A DNA stretch of 64,000 bases, from positions 2,480,001-2,544,000 of the forward strand of contig NZ_FNKP01000001.1 of the NCBI RefSeq assembly GCF_900099835.1. Reading direction: 5' to 3'. Shown piece by piece: positions 11,827 through 21,830 of the stretch. The DNA comes from Paraburkholderia fungorum. GTDB lineage: Bacteria; Pseudomonadota; Gammaproteobacteria; Burkholderiales; Burkholderiaceae. Positions within the stretch are counted from its first letter, which is position 1, and each line of letters starts with the position of its first letter. A program made the translations under genes and the position numbers. The notes below the pieces were generated by a model that saw only the letters and a list, made by a program, of their open reading frames with translations, did no database searches and was not told the origin of the DNA.

Positions 11827-11969
11827 AGCAAACTCCGTATTTTTTTGCAGGTTGACTAAATTGACGACGAAGGAAAAAGAGATCCGCCATCAACCGCTAC
11901 ACTATAGCCGATTTTCGTTTTTGCGCGAGGGCATGGCCTAAGCGGCCAAACCCAGCACACACGCGGGTT

Positions 11970-13307
11970 TCAGCCTTTATCCGCGTAAGGGTTCGTCGAT
12001 GATCTGAACTCTATGCGCAATGGAGTCCCAACCAGCTTGAAAGTTTCCCGGAAGCGGTTTTCGAGGTAGCGTTTATACGTTTCGGTGATTGCATCAAGTG
12101 CGTTGCCGTGAATCACGATGACCGGCGGATTCTGTCCACCCTGGTGGGCATAACGCAGTTTCGGGCGCACCGGACCACGTCGGCGCGGCTGCTGGAATTC
12201 AACAGCGTCGATCAATGCGCGCGTCAGCTTCGGCGTCGGCAGCTTGGCCATTGCCGCTGCGTACGCGTCGTCGACCGAGCGCATCAGCGGCCCAATCCCG
12301 CTCTTTTCCTGTGCGGAAATGAAATGGAATTTGGCAAAGTCCAGAAATTTTAGTTTGCGCTCGAGGTCGGCTTTGGTGCGGTCGCGCACATGCGAATCAA
12401 GACCGTCCCATTTGTTCACGCCAACGACCAGCGCGCGCCCTTGTTCCACGACGAAACCGGCAATGTGCGCGTCCTGTTCCGAAATGTCCTGGCGCGCGTC
12501 GAGCAGCAGGATCACGACGTTCGCGTCGGAGATCGACTGCAGCGTTTTCACCACCGAAAATTTCTCGATCGCTTCGAACACCTTGCCGCGACGGCGCAAA
12601 CCAGCCGTGTCGATCAACGTGTACGGTTTGCCTTGACGCTCGAAGTCGACGTAGATCGAATCGCGCGTAGTGCCTGGCATGTCGAACGCGATCACGCGTT
12701 CTTCGCCGACCAGCGCATTAATCAGCGTCGACTTACCAACGTTCGGACGACCGACGATCGCGATCTTCACGCCACGCGCTTCTTTCTCGTCGTCGCTCTC
12801 TTCCGGCTGACCGGCGTAGGCAACACCGAGCGCCTCGTTGATCATTTCCGTGACGCCGTCGCCGTGCGCTGCCGAAATCGCGCGCGGGTCGCCGAGACCA
12901 AGTTCGTAGAAGTCGGCGGCGACATTCGAGTACTTCATGCCCTCCGCCTTGTTGACGACCAGGAAAATCGGCCGGCCGACCTTGCGCAGATAATCGGCGA
13001 TGGTCTTATCTTGCGGCGCGAGCCCATTGCGACCGTCGACGATGAACACGACGATGTCGGATTCCTCGACCGCCTGGCGGGTTTGACGCGCCATCTCGTG
13101 CAGGATGCCTTCTTTGGCGACCGGCTCGAAACCACCGGTGTCGACGACCAGATACGGCCTGTCGCCAGCGCGTCCTTCGCCGTAGTGGCGATCGCGCGTG
13201 AGACCGGGCAAGTCGGCAACCAGCGCATCACGCGAACGTGTGAGACGGTTGAATAGCGTGGATTTCCCCACATTGGGGCGCCCAACAAGGGCAATAACGG
13301 GTTTCAT
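11970..13307 (-). CDS. der: Ribosome biogenesis GTPase Der (EngA)
   Basis: Der has two tandem GTPase domains and a KH-like C-terminal domain, and it is needed for 50S assembly. The product is 445 residues. The first P-loop GRPNVGKST is at residues 9-17 with DTGG at 56-59 and NKAEG; the second P-loop is at 186-194 with [10 protein letters not shown]. An acidic linker ([12 protein letters not shown]) separates them. The KH-like domain near the C-terminus includes PPVIVIHGN. The upstream spacer to bamB is unusually long at 456 bp, and bamB has its own terminator, so der is probably transcribed from its own promoter. Confidence 0.96.
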   Translation of the reverse strand: MKPVIALVGRPNVGKSTLFNRLTRSRDALVADLPGLTRDRHYGEGRAGDRPYLVVDTGGFEPVAKEGILHEMARQTRQAVEESDIVVFIVDGRNGLAPQDKTIADYLRKVGRPIFLVVNKAEGMKYSNVAADFYELGLGDPRAISAAHGDGVTEMINEALGVAYAGQPEESDDEKEARGVKIAIVGRPNVGKSTLINALVGEERVIAFDMPGTTRDSIYVDFERQGKPYTLIDTAGLRRRGKVFEAIEKFSVVKTLQSISDANVVILLLDARQDISEQDAHIAGFVVEQGRALVVGVNKWDGLDSHVRDRTKADLERKLKFLDFAKFHFISAQEKSGIGPLMRSVDDAYAAAMAKLPTPKLTRALIDAVEFQQPRRRGPVRPKLRYAHQGGQNPPVIVIHGNALDAITETYKRYLENRFRETFKLVGTPLRIEFRSSTNPYADKG

Positions 13308-13763
13308 CAGATGTTGTTCACGGTGAAACGCGGGATCGAAATCGACCGCCCGCGTAGCGACGCCATGCGGCCGCTACACGGCAGCGTTTGACGAAAATTA
13401 TCACGAATTCGACCGGCCCCGGATGTGCTGTCGATATGCGCAACCGGGCGGACGGGGGTTTGGCTGTATGGGCGGCGCCTGAGGGCCGCCAGATTCAGTC
13501 TTTCTTGCTCGACGGCTTGCAGGCCAGTTCGATTGCAGATTCTCTGCGTGCCGCCGACGGTGGCGCCGCAAGCAGCCACCGGTGGCCACGTGGGCCGTTC
13601 CTGATCCGACTTGCCGGACCAGCCAGTCCGGCGGAATTTCTCTACTCTTTGCTCTGCGTGACTAAGGAAGCTCTACAAAAACTCGACTCAAAACTAAAAC
13701 CAGCAAAAACGCGCGCGGCCGGCGAAGCCGGCCTGCGCGCCTGACAACGATCAACCTGCGCGA
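13308..13763. other. 456-bp bamB-der spacer, rich in inverted repeats
   Basis: No convincing gene is present; a 118-codon plus-strand frame here has no family resemblance or ribosome-binding site. The spacer contains several short inverted repeats: GTAGCG...CGCTAC (about 13353-13376), the 12-bp palindrome GCCACCGGTGGC (13575-13586) next to CCACGTGG (13586-13593), and a 7-bp stem GCCGGAC/GTCCGGC (13613-13632). The bamB terminator lies at its far end. The der promoter must be in this region or upstream of it; GATAAT on the minus strand near 13400 is a weak -10 candidate. Confidence 0.6.
13704..13740 (-). terminator. Intrinsic terminator after bamB
   Basis: On the minus strand the hairpin GCGCGC-A-GGCCGGC, loop TTC, GCCGGCC-GCGCGC (one bulged base) is followed by GTTTTTG. 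It begins 23 bp after the bamB stop and separates bamB from der. Confidence 0.85.
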
Positions 13764-14909
13764 TTAGCGCGGGCGGAAACCGTACAGACCACCGTCGCTC
13801 GTTTGCACGACGAGCGTGTCACCGGCCAGTACCGGAGCTGACGTGATCGCGCTGCCATCGGTCTTCATGCGTGCGACCAGCGCGCCATCTTCGGCCGACA
13901 GGAAGTGCACGAAGCCCTGGTAGTCACCGAGAACAGCCGCACGGCCCAACAGGAACGGCACGCCGAGTGCGCGGTTCTTCAGCTTGTCGTTTTTCCACAA
14001 TTGCGAACCGGTGTTCACGTCGAATGCCGACACGACCGACCAGTCGTCAGCCGCCACGGCAACGCGGTCGTCCTGAGCCAGACCACTCGAACTCGAGAAA
14101 GCCTTTTCCCACAACGCACGACCCGAATTAGCATCGAAACAGCCAATCTGGCCCTGGAACGTCACCGCGCAAGTTTGCGAACCGACCAGCGTAGGCGGAC
14201 CGGTCACGTCGTTGATGCGCTCCACTTCCGTCACGCCCTTCGGATACGACACCGGGGTCTGCCAGTAGCTGTCGCCCGTTTGCAGGTTGATCGCGGCAAA
14301 CGCGCCGCCCGGGAAACCGGCCAGCACAGCGGCATCGCCCGCGAACGTCATGCCCGACGACACACGCAGATTGAGCGGCACCGCGCGGTTACGGTAGTTC
14401 CACTTCTGCTCGCCCGTTTGTGCATTGAACGCGACGATCTGGCCGTCGACGGTACGCACGACCACCAGGCCGTTGCCGACCAGCGGCGGCGAAATGATTT
14501 CGCCCGGCGCCTTTGCGGTCCAGAGCTGCTTGCCGTCCGCGCCGAGCACGTAGACATCGCCCTTCAGGCCGCCGACTGCGGTGAGCGTGCCGTCGCTGCC
14601 GACGCCTGCCGACAGGTCGTCGCGCAGCTTGACGCGCCAGATGTCTTTACCGGTTTGTGCGTCGATCTTCGCAACCGAGCCGTTTGCGCCCGCTGCGTAC
14701 ACCGCGTTGCCGACCGCAACCGGCGAGAACAGATAACGACCCGACTTGCCGATGCTCGCCGTCCACGATTGCTGCACGTCGAGCACGGGTTTGAACTCGG
14801 TGAGCGGCGTTGGCTCGCGGCGCTCGTCTTTCGTGGATGAGCAAGCCGCCATGGTAAGGACGGTCATCGCACAGATAACGGGCACAGCGTAACGTTTCAG
14901 CAGATTCAT
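13764..14909 (-). CDS. bamB: Outer membrane assembly lipoprotein BamB
   Basis: BamB is a lipoprotein of the Bam complex, which inserts beta-barrel proteins into the outer membrane. Starting at ATG 14909 gives 381 residues: a signal peptide ending with a lipobox before Cys23 (TMAAC), then repeated beta-propeller blades of PQQ type (recurrent motifs such as VYAAGANGSVAKIDAQTGKDIW and FDANSGRALWEKAF). A second ATG 15 bp upstream (14924) is possible but would put charged and Pro residues ahead of the signal peptide. It lies downstream of hisS and the yfgM-like gene, an order known in E. coli (hisS-yfgM-bamB-der). Confidence 0.94.
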   Translation of the reverse strand: MNLLKRYAVPVICAMTVLTMAACSSTKDERREPTPLTEFKPVLDVQQSWTASIGKSGRYLFSPVAVGNAVYAAGANGSVAKIDAQTGKDIWRVKLRDDLSAGVGSDGTLTAVGGLKGDVYVLGADGKQLWTAKAPGEIISPPLVGNGLVVVRTVDGQIVAFNAQTGEQKWNYRNRAVPLNLRVSSGMTFAGDAAVLAGFPGGAFAAINLQTGDSYWQTPVSYPKGVTEVERINDVTGPPTLVGSQTCAVTFQGQIGCFDANSGRALWEKAFSSSSGLAQDDRVAVAADDWSVVSAFDVNTGSQLWKNDKLKNRALGVPFLLGRAAVLGDYQGFVHFLSAEDGALVARMKTDGSAITSAPVLAGDTLVVQTSDGGLYGFRPR

Positions 14910-15007
14910 CGGTGGACGAAGCATTCAGGAATTAGTTAAAAGAGACCGGTTGATCGTTGCGCGAAACGTCGCACGCAGCACTGCATGCGACGCATTGCAA
15001 GTCACGA

Positions 15008-15637
15008 TTAGCCGCCCAGCGCGTCGAGTTTGAACTGAATCAGCTGACGTGCCGAGCTATCGTTTTTCGACAGCGAATCGAGCGCGAACTTGTAAGCACC
15101 GCGTGCGTCGTCGCGCTTGCCCTGGGCGGCAAGCAGGTCGCCACGGGCATTCGCCACGATGCCCTTGAACGCGTCGGATTGCGGTTCGGCGAGCAATGCG
15201 AGACCCTGGTCGTAAGCCTTGTCGTCGAGCAGCAGCGAGGCCATGCGCAATTTGGCGATCTGCTTGAACTCGTCGTCCTTCGCGTGATCGATCGTCCATT
15301 GCAACTGGGCCTTCGCGCCTGCTTCGTCGCCCGCGCCGTACAGCGCCTTGGCGGCGCTCAGCGCGGTCATCTGCGCGTAGGCGGTGCGGCTGAACCTGTC
15401 TTCCATGTCGGTGGCGACGCGCGTGACTTTCGCTTTGTCACCCGACGCCACGGCCTGCTGCACCTGGTCATACAGCACAGCGGCTTCTGCCGCCTGACGC
15501 CGCTGCCAGAAATTCCAGCCGTTCCAGCCGGCTGCTGCAACCAATGCCACCAGCACGATCCATGTGGTCGCATTGCCCCACTGCGCCCACCATGCCTTCA
15601 GACCTTCAATCGATTCTTGTTCGTCGTGGTAACTCAT
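15008..15637 (-). CDS. yfgM: YfgM-like tetratricopeptide membrane protein
   Basis: A 209-residue protein with a short cytoplasmic N-terminus (MSYHDEQESIEGLKAWW), one transmembrane helix (about 24-43) and a periplasmic helical repeat domain of the TPR-like family found in YfgM. In E. coli, YfgM associates with the SecYEG translocon and the chaperone PpiD; by family this protein probably does the same. Its position between hisS and bamB matches the E. coli order, which supports the name. Spacing is 66 bp from hisS and 98 bp to bamB. Confidence 0.88.
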   Translation of the reverse strand: MSYHDEQESIEGLKAWWAQWGNATTWIVLVALVAAAGWNGWNFWQRRQAAEAAVLYDQVQQAVASGDKAKVTRVATDMEDRFSRTAYAQMTALSAAKALYGAGDEAGAKAQLQWTIDHAKDDEFKQIAKLRMASLLLDDKAYDQGLALLAEPQSDAFKGIVANARGDLLAAQGKRDDARGAYKFALDSLSKNDSSARQLIQFKLDALGG

Positions 15638-15703
15638 TGCCCGGCGATTTCCTCTTTCTTGCTATATGTGCAGGTCGAGCCAACCGGCCCGACGACATCG
15701 CGA

Positions 15704-17044
15704 TCAGTCGTCGCCGTCTTCGGCGGTTGCAACCATCGCATTGATTAGAAATTCGGTCAAGTCTTCAGCGGGCACGTTATGTTGCTCGCTTTTACCACCG
15801 TTAGAATTTGTATCGCGCAACGGCTTCACGCCCACCGTGCCGTTGGCGATTTCGTCTTCGCCGAGCACCACCGCAAATGCCGCACCGCTTGCGTCAGCGC
15901 GTTTCATCTGCGACTTGAAGCTGGCGGCCTGGCCGTCGGCGCTGCAATGCAGGATCACGTCGAGACCCGTATCGCGCAGACGTTCGGCGATGATGAAAGC
16001 CTGCTCGCGCGCCGCGTCGCCCTGATGGACCACGTACACGTCACAGCCTTCGGCTTCCGGCACGAGTTGCTCTTCCTTTAGCAATTCGAGAATACGTTCG
16101 ACGCCCATTGCCCAGCCACAGGCTGCCGTTGCCTTACCGCCGAGCTGTTCGATCAGCGGATCGTAACGGCCGCCCGCAGCGACGGTGCCCTGTGCGCCGA
16201 GCTTGTCCGTCACCCATTCGAACACGGTCAGATTGTAATAATCGAGACCGCGCACAAGACGCGGATTGATCGTGAACGGAATGTTGTTCGACTTCAGGAT
16301 GCGCTGCAAACCTTCGAAGTGCGCACGCGACACGTCGCCGAGAAAATCGATCAGCTTCGGTGCGTTCTGCGCGACTTCCTGCATGGCCGGATTCTTCGTA
16401 TCCAGCACGCGCAGCGGGTTCGTGTAGAGACGGCGCTTCGCTTCTTCGTCGAGCACGTCCATGTGCTTTTCGAGGTACGCGATCAGTTCGACGCGATGCG
16501 CCGCACGCTCTTCCGCGAGACCCAGCGAATTGATTTCGAGCTTGATACCCATCAGGCCGAGGTCGTCCCACAGCCGCTGGCACATCATGATGATTTCAGC
16601 GTCGGCGTCCGGACCCGAAAAGCCCAGCGCTTCCACGCCAACCTGATGGAATTGACGATAACGCCCGCGTTGCGGACGCTCGTGACGGAACATCGGGCCG
16701 ATGTACCACAGGCGCTTCGGGCCGTCGTACAGCATGTTGTGCTCGATCGCCGCGCGCACCACGGCCGCCGTGTTTTCCGGGCGCATGGTCAGGTTTTCAC
16801 CGTTCAACGCGTCGGTGAAGCTGTACATCTCTTTTTCGACGATGTCGGTCACTTCGCCGATACCGCGCTTGAACAGCTGCGTATGCTCGACGATCGGCGT
16901 ACGAATATTCTGGTATCCGTACGAACGCAGCATCGACTTGACGGTGGTTTCGAAAAATTCCCACAGCCCGGCTTCCTGCGGAAGGATGTCATTCATGCCC
17001 TTCACACCGGACAGCTTTTCGAGCTTTTTCTTCTGTTCAGTCAT
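15704..17044 (-). CDS. hisS: Histidyl-tRNA synthetase
   Basis: A class II aminoacyl-tRNA synthetase that charges tRNA-His. The 446-residue product shows motif 2 ([16 protein letters not shown]), the HisA signature [15 protein letters not shown], a motif 3 region ([15 protein letters not shown]...[10 protein letters not shown]) and a C-terminal anticodon-binding domain (DVYVVHQG...). It starts 21 bp after ispG in the same direction. The last about 35 residues are acidic and poorly conserved. Confidence 0.97.
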   Translation of the reverse strand: MTEQKKKLEKLSGVKGMNDILPQEAGLWEFFETTVKSMLRSYGYQNIRTPIVEHTQLFKRGIGEVTDIVEKEMYSFTDALNGENLTMRPENTAAVVRAAIEHNMLYDGPKRLWYIGPMFRHERPQRGRYRQFHQVGVEALGFSGPDADAEIIMMCQRLWDDLGLMGIKLEINSLGLAEERAAHRVELIAYLEKHMDVLDEEAKRRLYTNPLRVLDTKNPAMQEVAQNAPKLIDFLGDVSRAHFEGLQRILKSNNIPFTINPRLVRGLDYYNLTVFEWVTDKLGAQGTVAAGGRYDPLIEQLGGKATAACGWAMGVERILELLKEEQLVPEAEGCDVYVVHQGDAAREQAFIIAERLRDTGLDVILHCSADGQAASFKSQMKRADASGAAFAVVLGEDEIANGTVGVKPLRDTNSNGGKSEQHNVPAEDLTEFLINAMVATAEDGDD

Positions 17045-17065
17045 CTGTCTTTCGATAGCCGATGT

Positions 17066-18382
17066 TTAGTTGAGCGCGTCAGCGCGACCATAGGTGCGCT
17101 CGACATAGTCACTCACGATTTGCTGAAATTCTTGCGCAATGTTCTCGCCGCGCAGCGTCTTGACCTTCTCGCCGTCGATAAACACCGGCGCTGCCGGGTT
17201 CTCGCCCGAACCCGGCAAGCTGATGCCGATGTTCGCCTGCTTCGATTCGCCCGGACCGTTGACGATGCAGCCCATCACCGCGACGTGCATTTTCTCGACG
17301 CCAGGATACTGGTCGCGCCACACCGGCATTTGCGTGCGCAGATAGGTCTGGATTTGCGACGCGAGCTCCTGGAACAGCGTGCTGGTGGTACGGCCGCAAC
17401 CCGGACACGCGATCACCATCGGCGTGAACGAACGCAGGCCCATGGTCTGCAGAATTTCCTGACCGACGATCACTTCGCCGGTACGCGACGCGCCCGGTTC
17501 CGGTGTCAGCGAAATACGGATCGTGTCGCCGATCCCCTGTTGCAACAGAACGGACAACGCCGCCGTCGACGCCACGATGCCCTTCGAACCCATGCCCGCT
17601 TCGGTCAAACCGAGGTGCAGCGCAAAGTCGCAACGGCGCGCGAGTTCGCGGTACACGGCGATCAGATCCTGCACGCCGCTCACCTTGCACGACAGAATGA
17701 TCTTGTCGCGCCCGAGGCCGAGTTCGACAGCGCGTTCCGCCGAGCCGATAGCCGACTGGATCAGCGCTTCGTACATCACGCTTTGCGCTTCCCAAGGCGT
17801 GGAACGCGCCGCGTTCTCGTCCATCATCTTCGCGAGCAGGTCCTGATCGAGACTGCCCCAGTTGACGCCGATACGCACCGGCTTGTCGTACTTCGCCGCC
17901 GCTTCGATCATCTGCGCGAACTGCGTGTCGCGCTTTGCACCGTGGCCGACGTTGCCCGGATTGATCCGGTACTTCGACAGCGATTCCGCGCAGGCCGGGT
18001 AGTCGCGCAACAGCAAATGGCCGTTGTAATGAAAATCGCCGACCAGCGGCACCGACACGCCCATGCGGTCGAGTTGCTCGCGCACAGCCGGCACGGCCGC
18101 AGCCGCTTCCGGCGTGTTCACCGTGATACGCACCAGCTCCGAACCGGCTTGCGCCAGCTCCTTGATCTGGATCGCGGTGCCGATCGCGTCCGCAGTGTCG
18201 GTGTTGGTCATCGACTGGATGCGTACTGGCGAGTCGCCGCCAATGGTGACGAGCTGGCCGCCCCATCGGACGTCGACCGCGTGCGACTTGCGTCGCGCAG
18301 CCTGGCCGCCGAACACCGGCTCGTTAGAAACGATCTTGCTACTGGATTGGGATTGAGCTTCGGATTGCATCGAAAAACCCAT
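17066..18382 (-). CDS. ispG: 4-hydroxy-3-methylbut-2-enyl diphosphate synthase (flavodoxin/ferredoxin)
   Basis: IspG is a [4Fe-4S] enzyme that reduces methylerythritol cyclodiphosphate to HMBPP in isoprenoid synthesis. In the 438-residue product the cluster ligands are visible as CPGCG (Cys326, Cys329), GCIVNGPGE (Cys372, Glu379). An N-terminal TIM-barrel section ([13 protein letters not shown]) precedes them. The start may be ATG 18382 or ATG 18370; the first 20 residues are Ser/Gln-rich and not informative. It lies just after the rodZ terminator and just before hisS. As an Fe-S enzyme it depends on the isc machinery encoded at 54-60 kb. Confidence 0.97.
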   Translation of the reverse strand: MGFSMQSEAQSQSSSKIVSNEPVFGGQAARRKSHAVDVRWGGQLVTIGGDSPVRIQSMTNTDTADAIGTAIQIKELAQAGSELVRITVNTPEAAAAVPAVREQLDRMGVSVPLVGDFHYNGHLLLRDYPACAESLSKYRINPGNVGHGAKRDTQFAQMIEAAAKYDKPVRIGVNWGSLDQDLLAKMMDENAARSTPWEAQSVMYEALIQSAIGSAERAVELGLGRDKIILSCKVSGVQDLIAVYRELARRCDFALHLGLTEAGMGSKGIVASTAALSVLLQQGIGDTIRISLTPEPGASRTGEVIVGQEILQTMGLRSFTPMVIACPGCGRTTSTLFQELASQIQTYLRTQMPVWRDQYPGVEKMHVAVMGCIVNGPGESKQANIGISLPGSGENPAAPVFIDGEKVKTLRGENIAQEFQQIVSDYVERTYGRADALN

Positions 18383-18424
18383 TTACGCCGCATGCGCCAC
18401 ACAAAAGACGTCGCGCCTGAATTG

Positions 18425-18456
18425 AAAAAGCGCCGCGGCCCGGTAGGCCGCGGCGC
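18425..18456 (-). terminator. Intrinsic terminator between rodZ and ispG
   Basis: On the minus strand a perfect 11-bp stem (GCGCCGCGGCC, loop TACCG, GGCCGCGGCGC) is followed by TTTTTC. It starts 12 bp after the rodZ stop and ends 42 bp before the ispG ATG. Confidence 0.85.
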
Positions 18457-18468
18457 ATACCATATCTG

Positions 18469-19581
18469 TCAGGGCAGCGCGAAACGCGCCACATTACCCT
18501 TGGCCGCCGAATATTTCGACGGATCGACCGGTTGACCGTCGAGTGTCAACGATTCGAGACCAGCCTTATTGCCGAGCGTGACCTTGAAAGGCGCCGTACC
18601 CGTCACTTCTTTGGTATCGCCCGCGTGGACGAGGCCGGAAAACACTTCCTTGCCGCTTTTATCCCGCACGCTGAACCAGCTATCCTGCGTGACGCGCACC
18701 GCGACGATTGCCTCGCCCGCGTCAGGCGCCGCTGTGACCGCTGCAGAAGCTGCTGCCGCTACGGCAGGCGCACTCACGCTTTGTGCCGCCGCAGCCTGCG
18801 AGCCCGCCTTGGGCGTTACCGCCGTCATTGCCGTCACCGCAGGCGCCGACGAAGGCGCGCTATCCGTACCCAGCGGCGCCGGCATCGGCACGGCCGAAGC
18901 CGGGCTGCCCTCTGCCGCCTGCGTATCAGGAGCCGATGCACCTTCCTGAGCCACCACTGCGTCGGAAGCTGCCGGTTGCCCCTGAACCACCGCGCCCGAT
19001 GCAGCGGTCGCACTACCCGCCGCCCCGTTTGCGCTCGCCTTCAAACGTGCCAGCCACGCCGACGAATCGCCGCCGTTGGTATGCCACATGGCGAGCGCGA
19101 TCACAGCAACCACGACCGCCGCCACGCCCCACAGCCACGAACGGCTTTTCTGACCACTACCGCCGAGCGACAACGACACCTTGCCACGCGGCAAATCTTT
19201 ACCCGACGACGCCGGCATCGACAGATCCGGTGCAGGTACGCCCTTCTCGCGACGCAACGCCTGAGTGAACGGCGCGGGATCGGCGCCGAGCATCTTCGCA
19301 TAGCTGCGCACCACGCCGAGCGCGAACGTCGTGTCCGGCAAATGGCTGATGTCGCCCGACTCGAGCGCGCGCAACTTGACGACCGATACTTTCAGGCGCG
19401 CCGATACATCTTCGATCGTCCAGCCCTTCGATTCACGCAACTGGGTCAAGCGCGCGCCAACTGCCGCCAACGAATCCATACCCGGCTGCACAACAGGCTG
19501 CACCACCGCCCGCGCGACCGGCGCCGGATGGCCTTCGTGTGTCTCTGTGTCCTGCGGCTGCGGGTGCTGCGGCTCACTCAT
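18469..19581 (-). CDS. rodZ: RodZ-like cell-shape protein (HTH, TM, DUF4115)
   Basis: The 370-residue product has the RodZ layout: a cytoplasmic helix-turn-helix domain (about 38-105, LTQLRESKGWTIEDVSARLK), a basic juxtamembrane segment, a transmembrane helix (about 148-166), a long Ala/Ser/Pro-rich periplasmic linker, and a C-terminal DUF4115 domain (about 295-370, WFSVRDKSGKEVFSG). RodZ links MreB to the rod-shape machinery. Homologues sit before ispG in many proteobacteria, including E. coli. The ATG has AAGGA 7 nt upstream. The linker is low-complexity and likely variable between strains. Confidence 0.93.
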   Translation of the reverse strand: MSEPQHPQPQDTETHEGHPAPVARAVVQPVVQPGMDSLAAVGARLTQLRESKGWTIEDVSARLKVSVVKLRALESGDISHLPDTTFALGVVRSYAKMLGADPAPFTQALRREKGVPAPDLSMPASSGKDLPRGKVSLSLGGSGQKSRSWLWGVAAVVVAVIALAMWHTNGGDSSAWLARLKASANGAAGSATAASGAVVQGQPAASDAVVAQEGASAPDTQAAEGSPASAVPMPAPLGTDSAPSSAPAVTAMTAVTPKAGSQAAAAQSVSAPAVAAAASAAVTAAPDAGEAIVAVRVTQDSWFSVRDKSGKEVFSGLVHAGDTKEVTGTAPFKVTLGNKAGLESLTLDGQPVDPSKYSAAKGNVARFALP

Positions 19582-19790
19582 CCCAAATCCTTTCGCGTCG
19601 ATTCTTCTTTACGTGCAACCCGGACGGACTAAAGCCTCGCGCCCGAATCGCAGACCGTTTATAACAAAATGTGCGGCCTTGTGTGCCGCTTCCGATCGCT
19701 TCTGCAAACTTTCTTTTCAATCGACGCAGGCATGAAGGGCTTTTGCGCGCCCGTGAAGTCATCACGACCGCCCCCTTCCATACCGCGCGA

Positions 19791-20942
19791 TTACACGGCG
19801 CGAACCTCGATAACCTTCGCTGCCTTCCCGGTGCGTTCAGCAAGGCGTGTGCGGTCTTGCACCGCACCAGCCAGCTGACCGCAGGCAGCGTCGATATCAT
19901 CGCCGCGTGTTTTACGCACTGTGGTGACGACGCCCGCGTCCATCAGCACCTGCGCAAACCGCTTGATCTGTTCGTTCTTCGAGCGGAGAAGGCCCGACTC
20001 GGGGAACGGATTAAACGGGATCAGATTGAATTTGCACGGCACGTCGCGTGTAACGGCCAGCAGTTCGCGCGCTTGCGCTTCGCTGTCGTTCACGCCGTCG
20101 AGCATGCAATATTCAAACGTAATGAAATCGCGTGGCGCAACTTTGAGATAGCGCTGACACGCCGCCATCAATTCACGCAACGGATACTTCTTGTTCAGCG
20201 GCACCAGCATGTCGCGCAGCGGATCGGTAGGCGCATGCAGCGAAACCGCAAGCGCTACCGGCAGATCTGCGCCAAGACGATCCATCATCGGCACGACACC
20301 CGATGTGGACAGCGTGACGCGCCGGCGCGACAGGCCGTACGCGTTGTCGTCGAGCATCAGTCGCATGGCCGGCACGACCGCGTCGTAATTGAGCAGCGGC
20401 TCGCCCATGCCCATCATCACGACGTTCGTGACGACACGCTCACCCTTGCCGTCGCCGCCATTGGCGCGACCGCCCGCCAGACCGCGCGACGCACGCAGCG
20501 CAAATTCGGCCATGCGCAATTGGCCAATGATTTCGCCAGTGCTGAGATTACGGGAGAAGCCCTGCTTGCCGGTGGAACAGAAACGGCAATTGACCGCACA
20601 CCCCGCCTGCGACGACACGCACAACGTACCGCGCGTTTCTTCGGGGATGTAAACGGTTTCAACCGCGTTACTGTTACCGACGTCGACCAGCCACTTGCGT
20701 GTGCCGTCGGAAGAAATATTGTCGCTGACAATACCCGGCATCGAGATCGTGGCGCGCCCCTTGAGCTTTTCGCGCAAGGACTTCGCGAGATCGGTCATGC
20801 CGTCGAAGTCGGCAGCGTTGTACTGGTGAATCCAGCGCTGCAATTGCTTGGCGCGAAACGGCTTCTCGCCCAGGCTGTCGCAGTAGGCGACAAGCCCTTG
20901 GGCGTCGAGGTCGAGAAGGTTGACGGTTGGACTGCTCGTCAT
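19791..20942 (-). CDS. rlmN: Dual-specificity 23S rRNA (A2503)/tRNA (A37) methyltransferase RlmN
   Basis: A radical SAM enzyme that puts a C2 methyl group on A2503 of 23S rRNA and A37 of some tRNAs. The CxxxCxxC cluster motif is Cys115-Cys119-Cys122 ([12 protein letters not shown]). Near the C-terminus [15 protein letters not shown] holds the second catalytic Cys needed for the methyl-Cys intermediate. I chose ATG 20942 (383 residues) because AGGA lies 6 nt upstream; ATG 20957 lacks a site. The 208-bp spacer to rodZ has no gene; TATAAA on the minus strand near 19665 may be part of the rodZ promoter. Confidence 0.95.
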   Translation of the reverse strand: MTSSPTVNLLDLDAQGLVAYCDSLGEKPFRAKQLQRWIHQYNAADFDGMTDLAKSLREKLKGRATISMPGIVSDNISSDGTRKWLVDVGNSNAVETVYIPEETRGTLCVSSQAGCAVNCRFCSTGKQGFSRNLSTGEIIGQLRMAEFALRASRGLAGGRANGGDGKGERVVTNVVMMGMGEPLLNYDAVVPAMRLMLDDNAYGLSRRRVTLSTSGVVPMMDRLGADLPVALAVSLHAPTDPLRDMLVPLNKKYPLRELMAACQRYLKVAPRDFITFEYCMLDGVNDSEAQARELLAVTRDVPCKFNLIPFNPFPESGLLRSKNEQIKRFAQVLMDAGVVTTVRKTRGDDIDAACGQLAGAVQDRTRLAERTGKAAKVIEVRAV

Positions 20943-20972
20943 ATCGAATCCTGCCATTTCAGTGCGAGACTA

Positions 20973-20998
20973 CGTTCATGCAACAAGCTGCATGAACG
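20973..20998. repeat. 10-bp perfect inverted repeat between ndk and rlmN
   Basis: CGTTCATGCA and TGCATGAACG face each other across a 6-nt loop. No T-run follows on either strand, so it is not a standard intrinsic terminator. It lies 31 bp upstream of the rlmN start. Confidence 0.6.
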
Positions 20999-21102
20999 CA
21001 ATGCCGTTCGCGCCCATTCCTGCTGCTTTTACCTTACTACTTTGCCAGGCGATTCGTGCGATAAAACGACTCGGCTACACGAACCGCCGGGCAAAAAACG
21101 GC

Positions 21103-21528
21103 TTAACGCGAGTAGACGTTCACTTCCGGGAAGAAGAACGCGATTTCGACTGCTGCCGTTTCCGCTGCGTCCGAACCGTGAACAGCGTTTGCATCGATGC
21201 TGTCGGCGAAGTCAGCGCGGATCGTGCCCTTTTCCGCCTTCTTCGGGTCGGTTGCACCCATCAGGTCGCGGTGCTTCAGGATTGCGTTTTCGCCTTCCAG
21301 AGCCTGAATGACGACCGGGCCCGAGATCATGAATTCGACGAGGTCCTTGAAGAACGGACGTGCAGCGTGCACAGCGTAGAACTTCTCTGCGTCAGCGCGC
21401 GACAGTTGAACCATGCGCGATGCCACGATCTTCAGACCAGCGTTTTCGAAACGGCTGTAGATCTGGCCGATCACATTCTTGGCCACTGCGTCCGGCTTGA
21501 TAATCGACAGGGTGCGTTCGATCGCCAT
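21103..21528 (-). CDS. ndk: Nucleoside diphosphate kinase
   Basis: Ndk equilibrates nucleoside tri- and diphosphates by a phospho-His intermediate. The 141-residue product is full length; the phosphorylated His is His117 in NAVHGSD (114-120), and the N-terminus [18 protein letters not shown] is characteristic. It lies 160 bp before rlmN, with an inverted repeat between them. A TACAAT hexamer at 21575-21580 on the minus strand is a likely -10 element. Confidence 0.97.
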   Translation of the reverse strand: MAIERTLSIIKPDAVAKNVIGQIYSRFENAGLKIVASRMVQLSRADAEKFYAVHAARPFFKDLVEFMISGPVVIQALEGENAILKHRDLMGATDPKKAEKGTIRADFADSIDANAVHGSDAAETAAVEIAFFFPEVNVYSR

Positions 21529-21830
21529 AAAAACTCCAAAAAATTAAGAGGTTACAGATTCAAATGAATCCGCTATTGTAGCATGTTCCCGTGTATGATT
21601 GCGATTGAACCCTTTCAATAATGAAAGGTGTCCAGCACGAGTTTCAAAATACTGGTAGCGTAGGCCTTGTAGACATTTTCAGGGTATTGAAACTCCCTGC
21701 TTCCGCACTAATCTTAGGTTTGAACGGCCCGCGCCTTGCGGCGCAAGATTCCGGCCAACGCTACACAAAAATGCTGCACAAGTCGCTGTACCACTGTCAC
21801 GCAACACGCTTCCTGAGGTAAGGAGAAACC
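21529..21830. promoter_or_regulatory. 302-bp divergent control region between ndk and the BAX-inhibitor-type gene
   Basis: Visible elements are a -10-like TACAAT for ndk on the minus strand (21575-21580), an exact inverted repeat GATTCA-AA-TGAATC (21557-21570) inside the expected ndk leader, and CCTTTCA-ATAA-TGAAAGG (21611-21628). No clear -35 accompanies the -10. The far end carries TAAGGAG, the ribosome-binding site for the plus-strand gene. No small gene is convincing. Confidence 0.5.

Noticed and set aside
13388..13744. 118-codon plus-strand frame in the bamB-der spacer
   Set aside because: No ribosome-binding site or family resemblance, and it runs through the bamB terminator hairpin.
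16319..18535. 738-codon plus-strand open frame opposite hisS and ispG
   Set aside because: Antisense shadow of two certain genes with no family resemblance.
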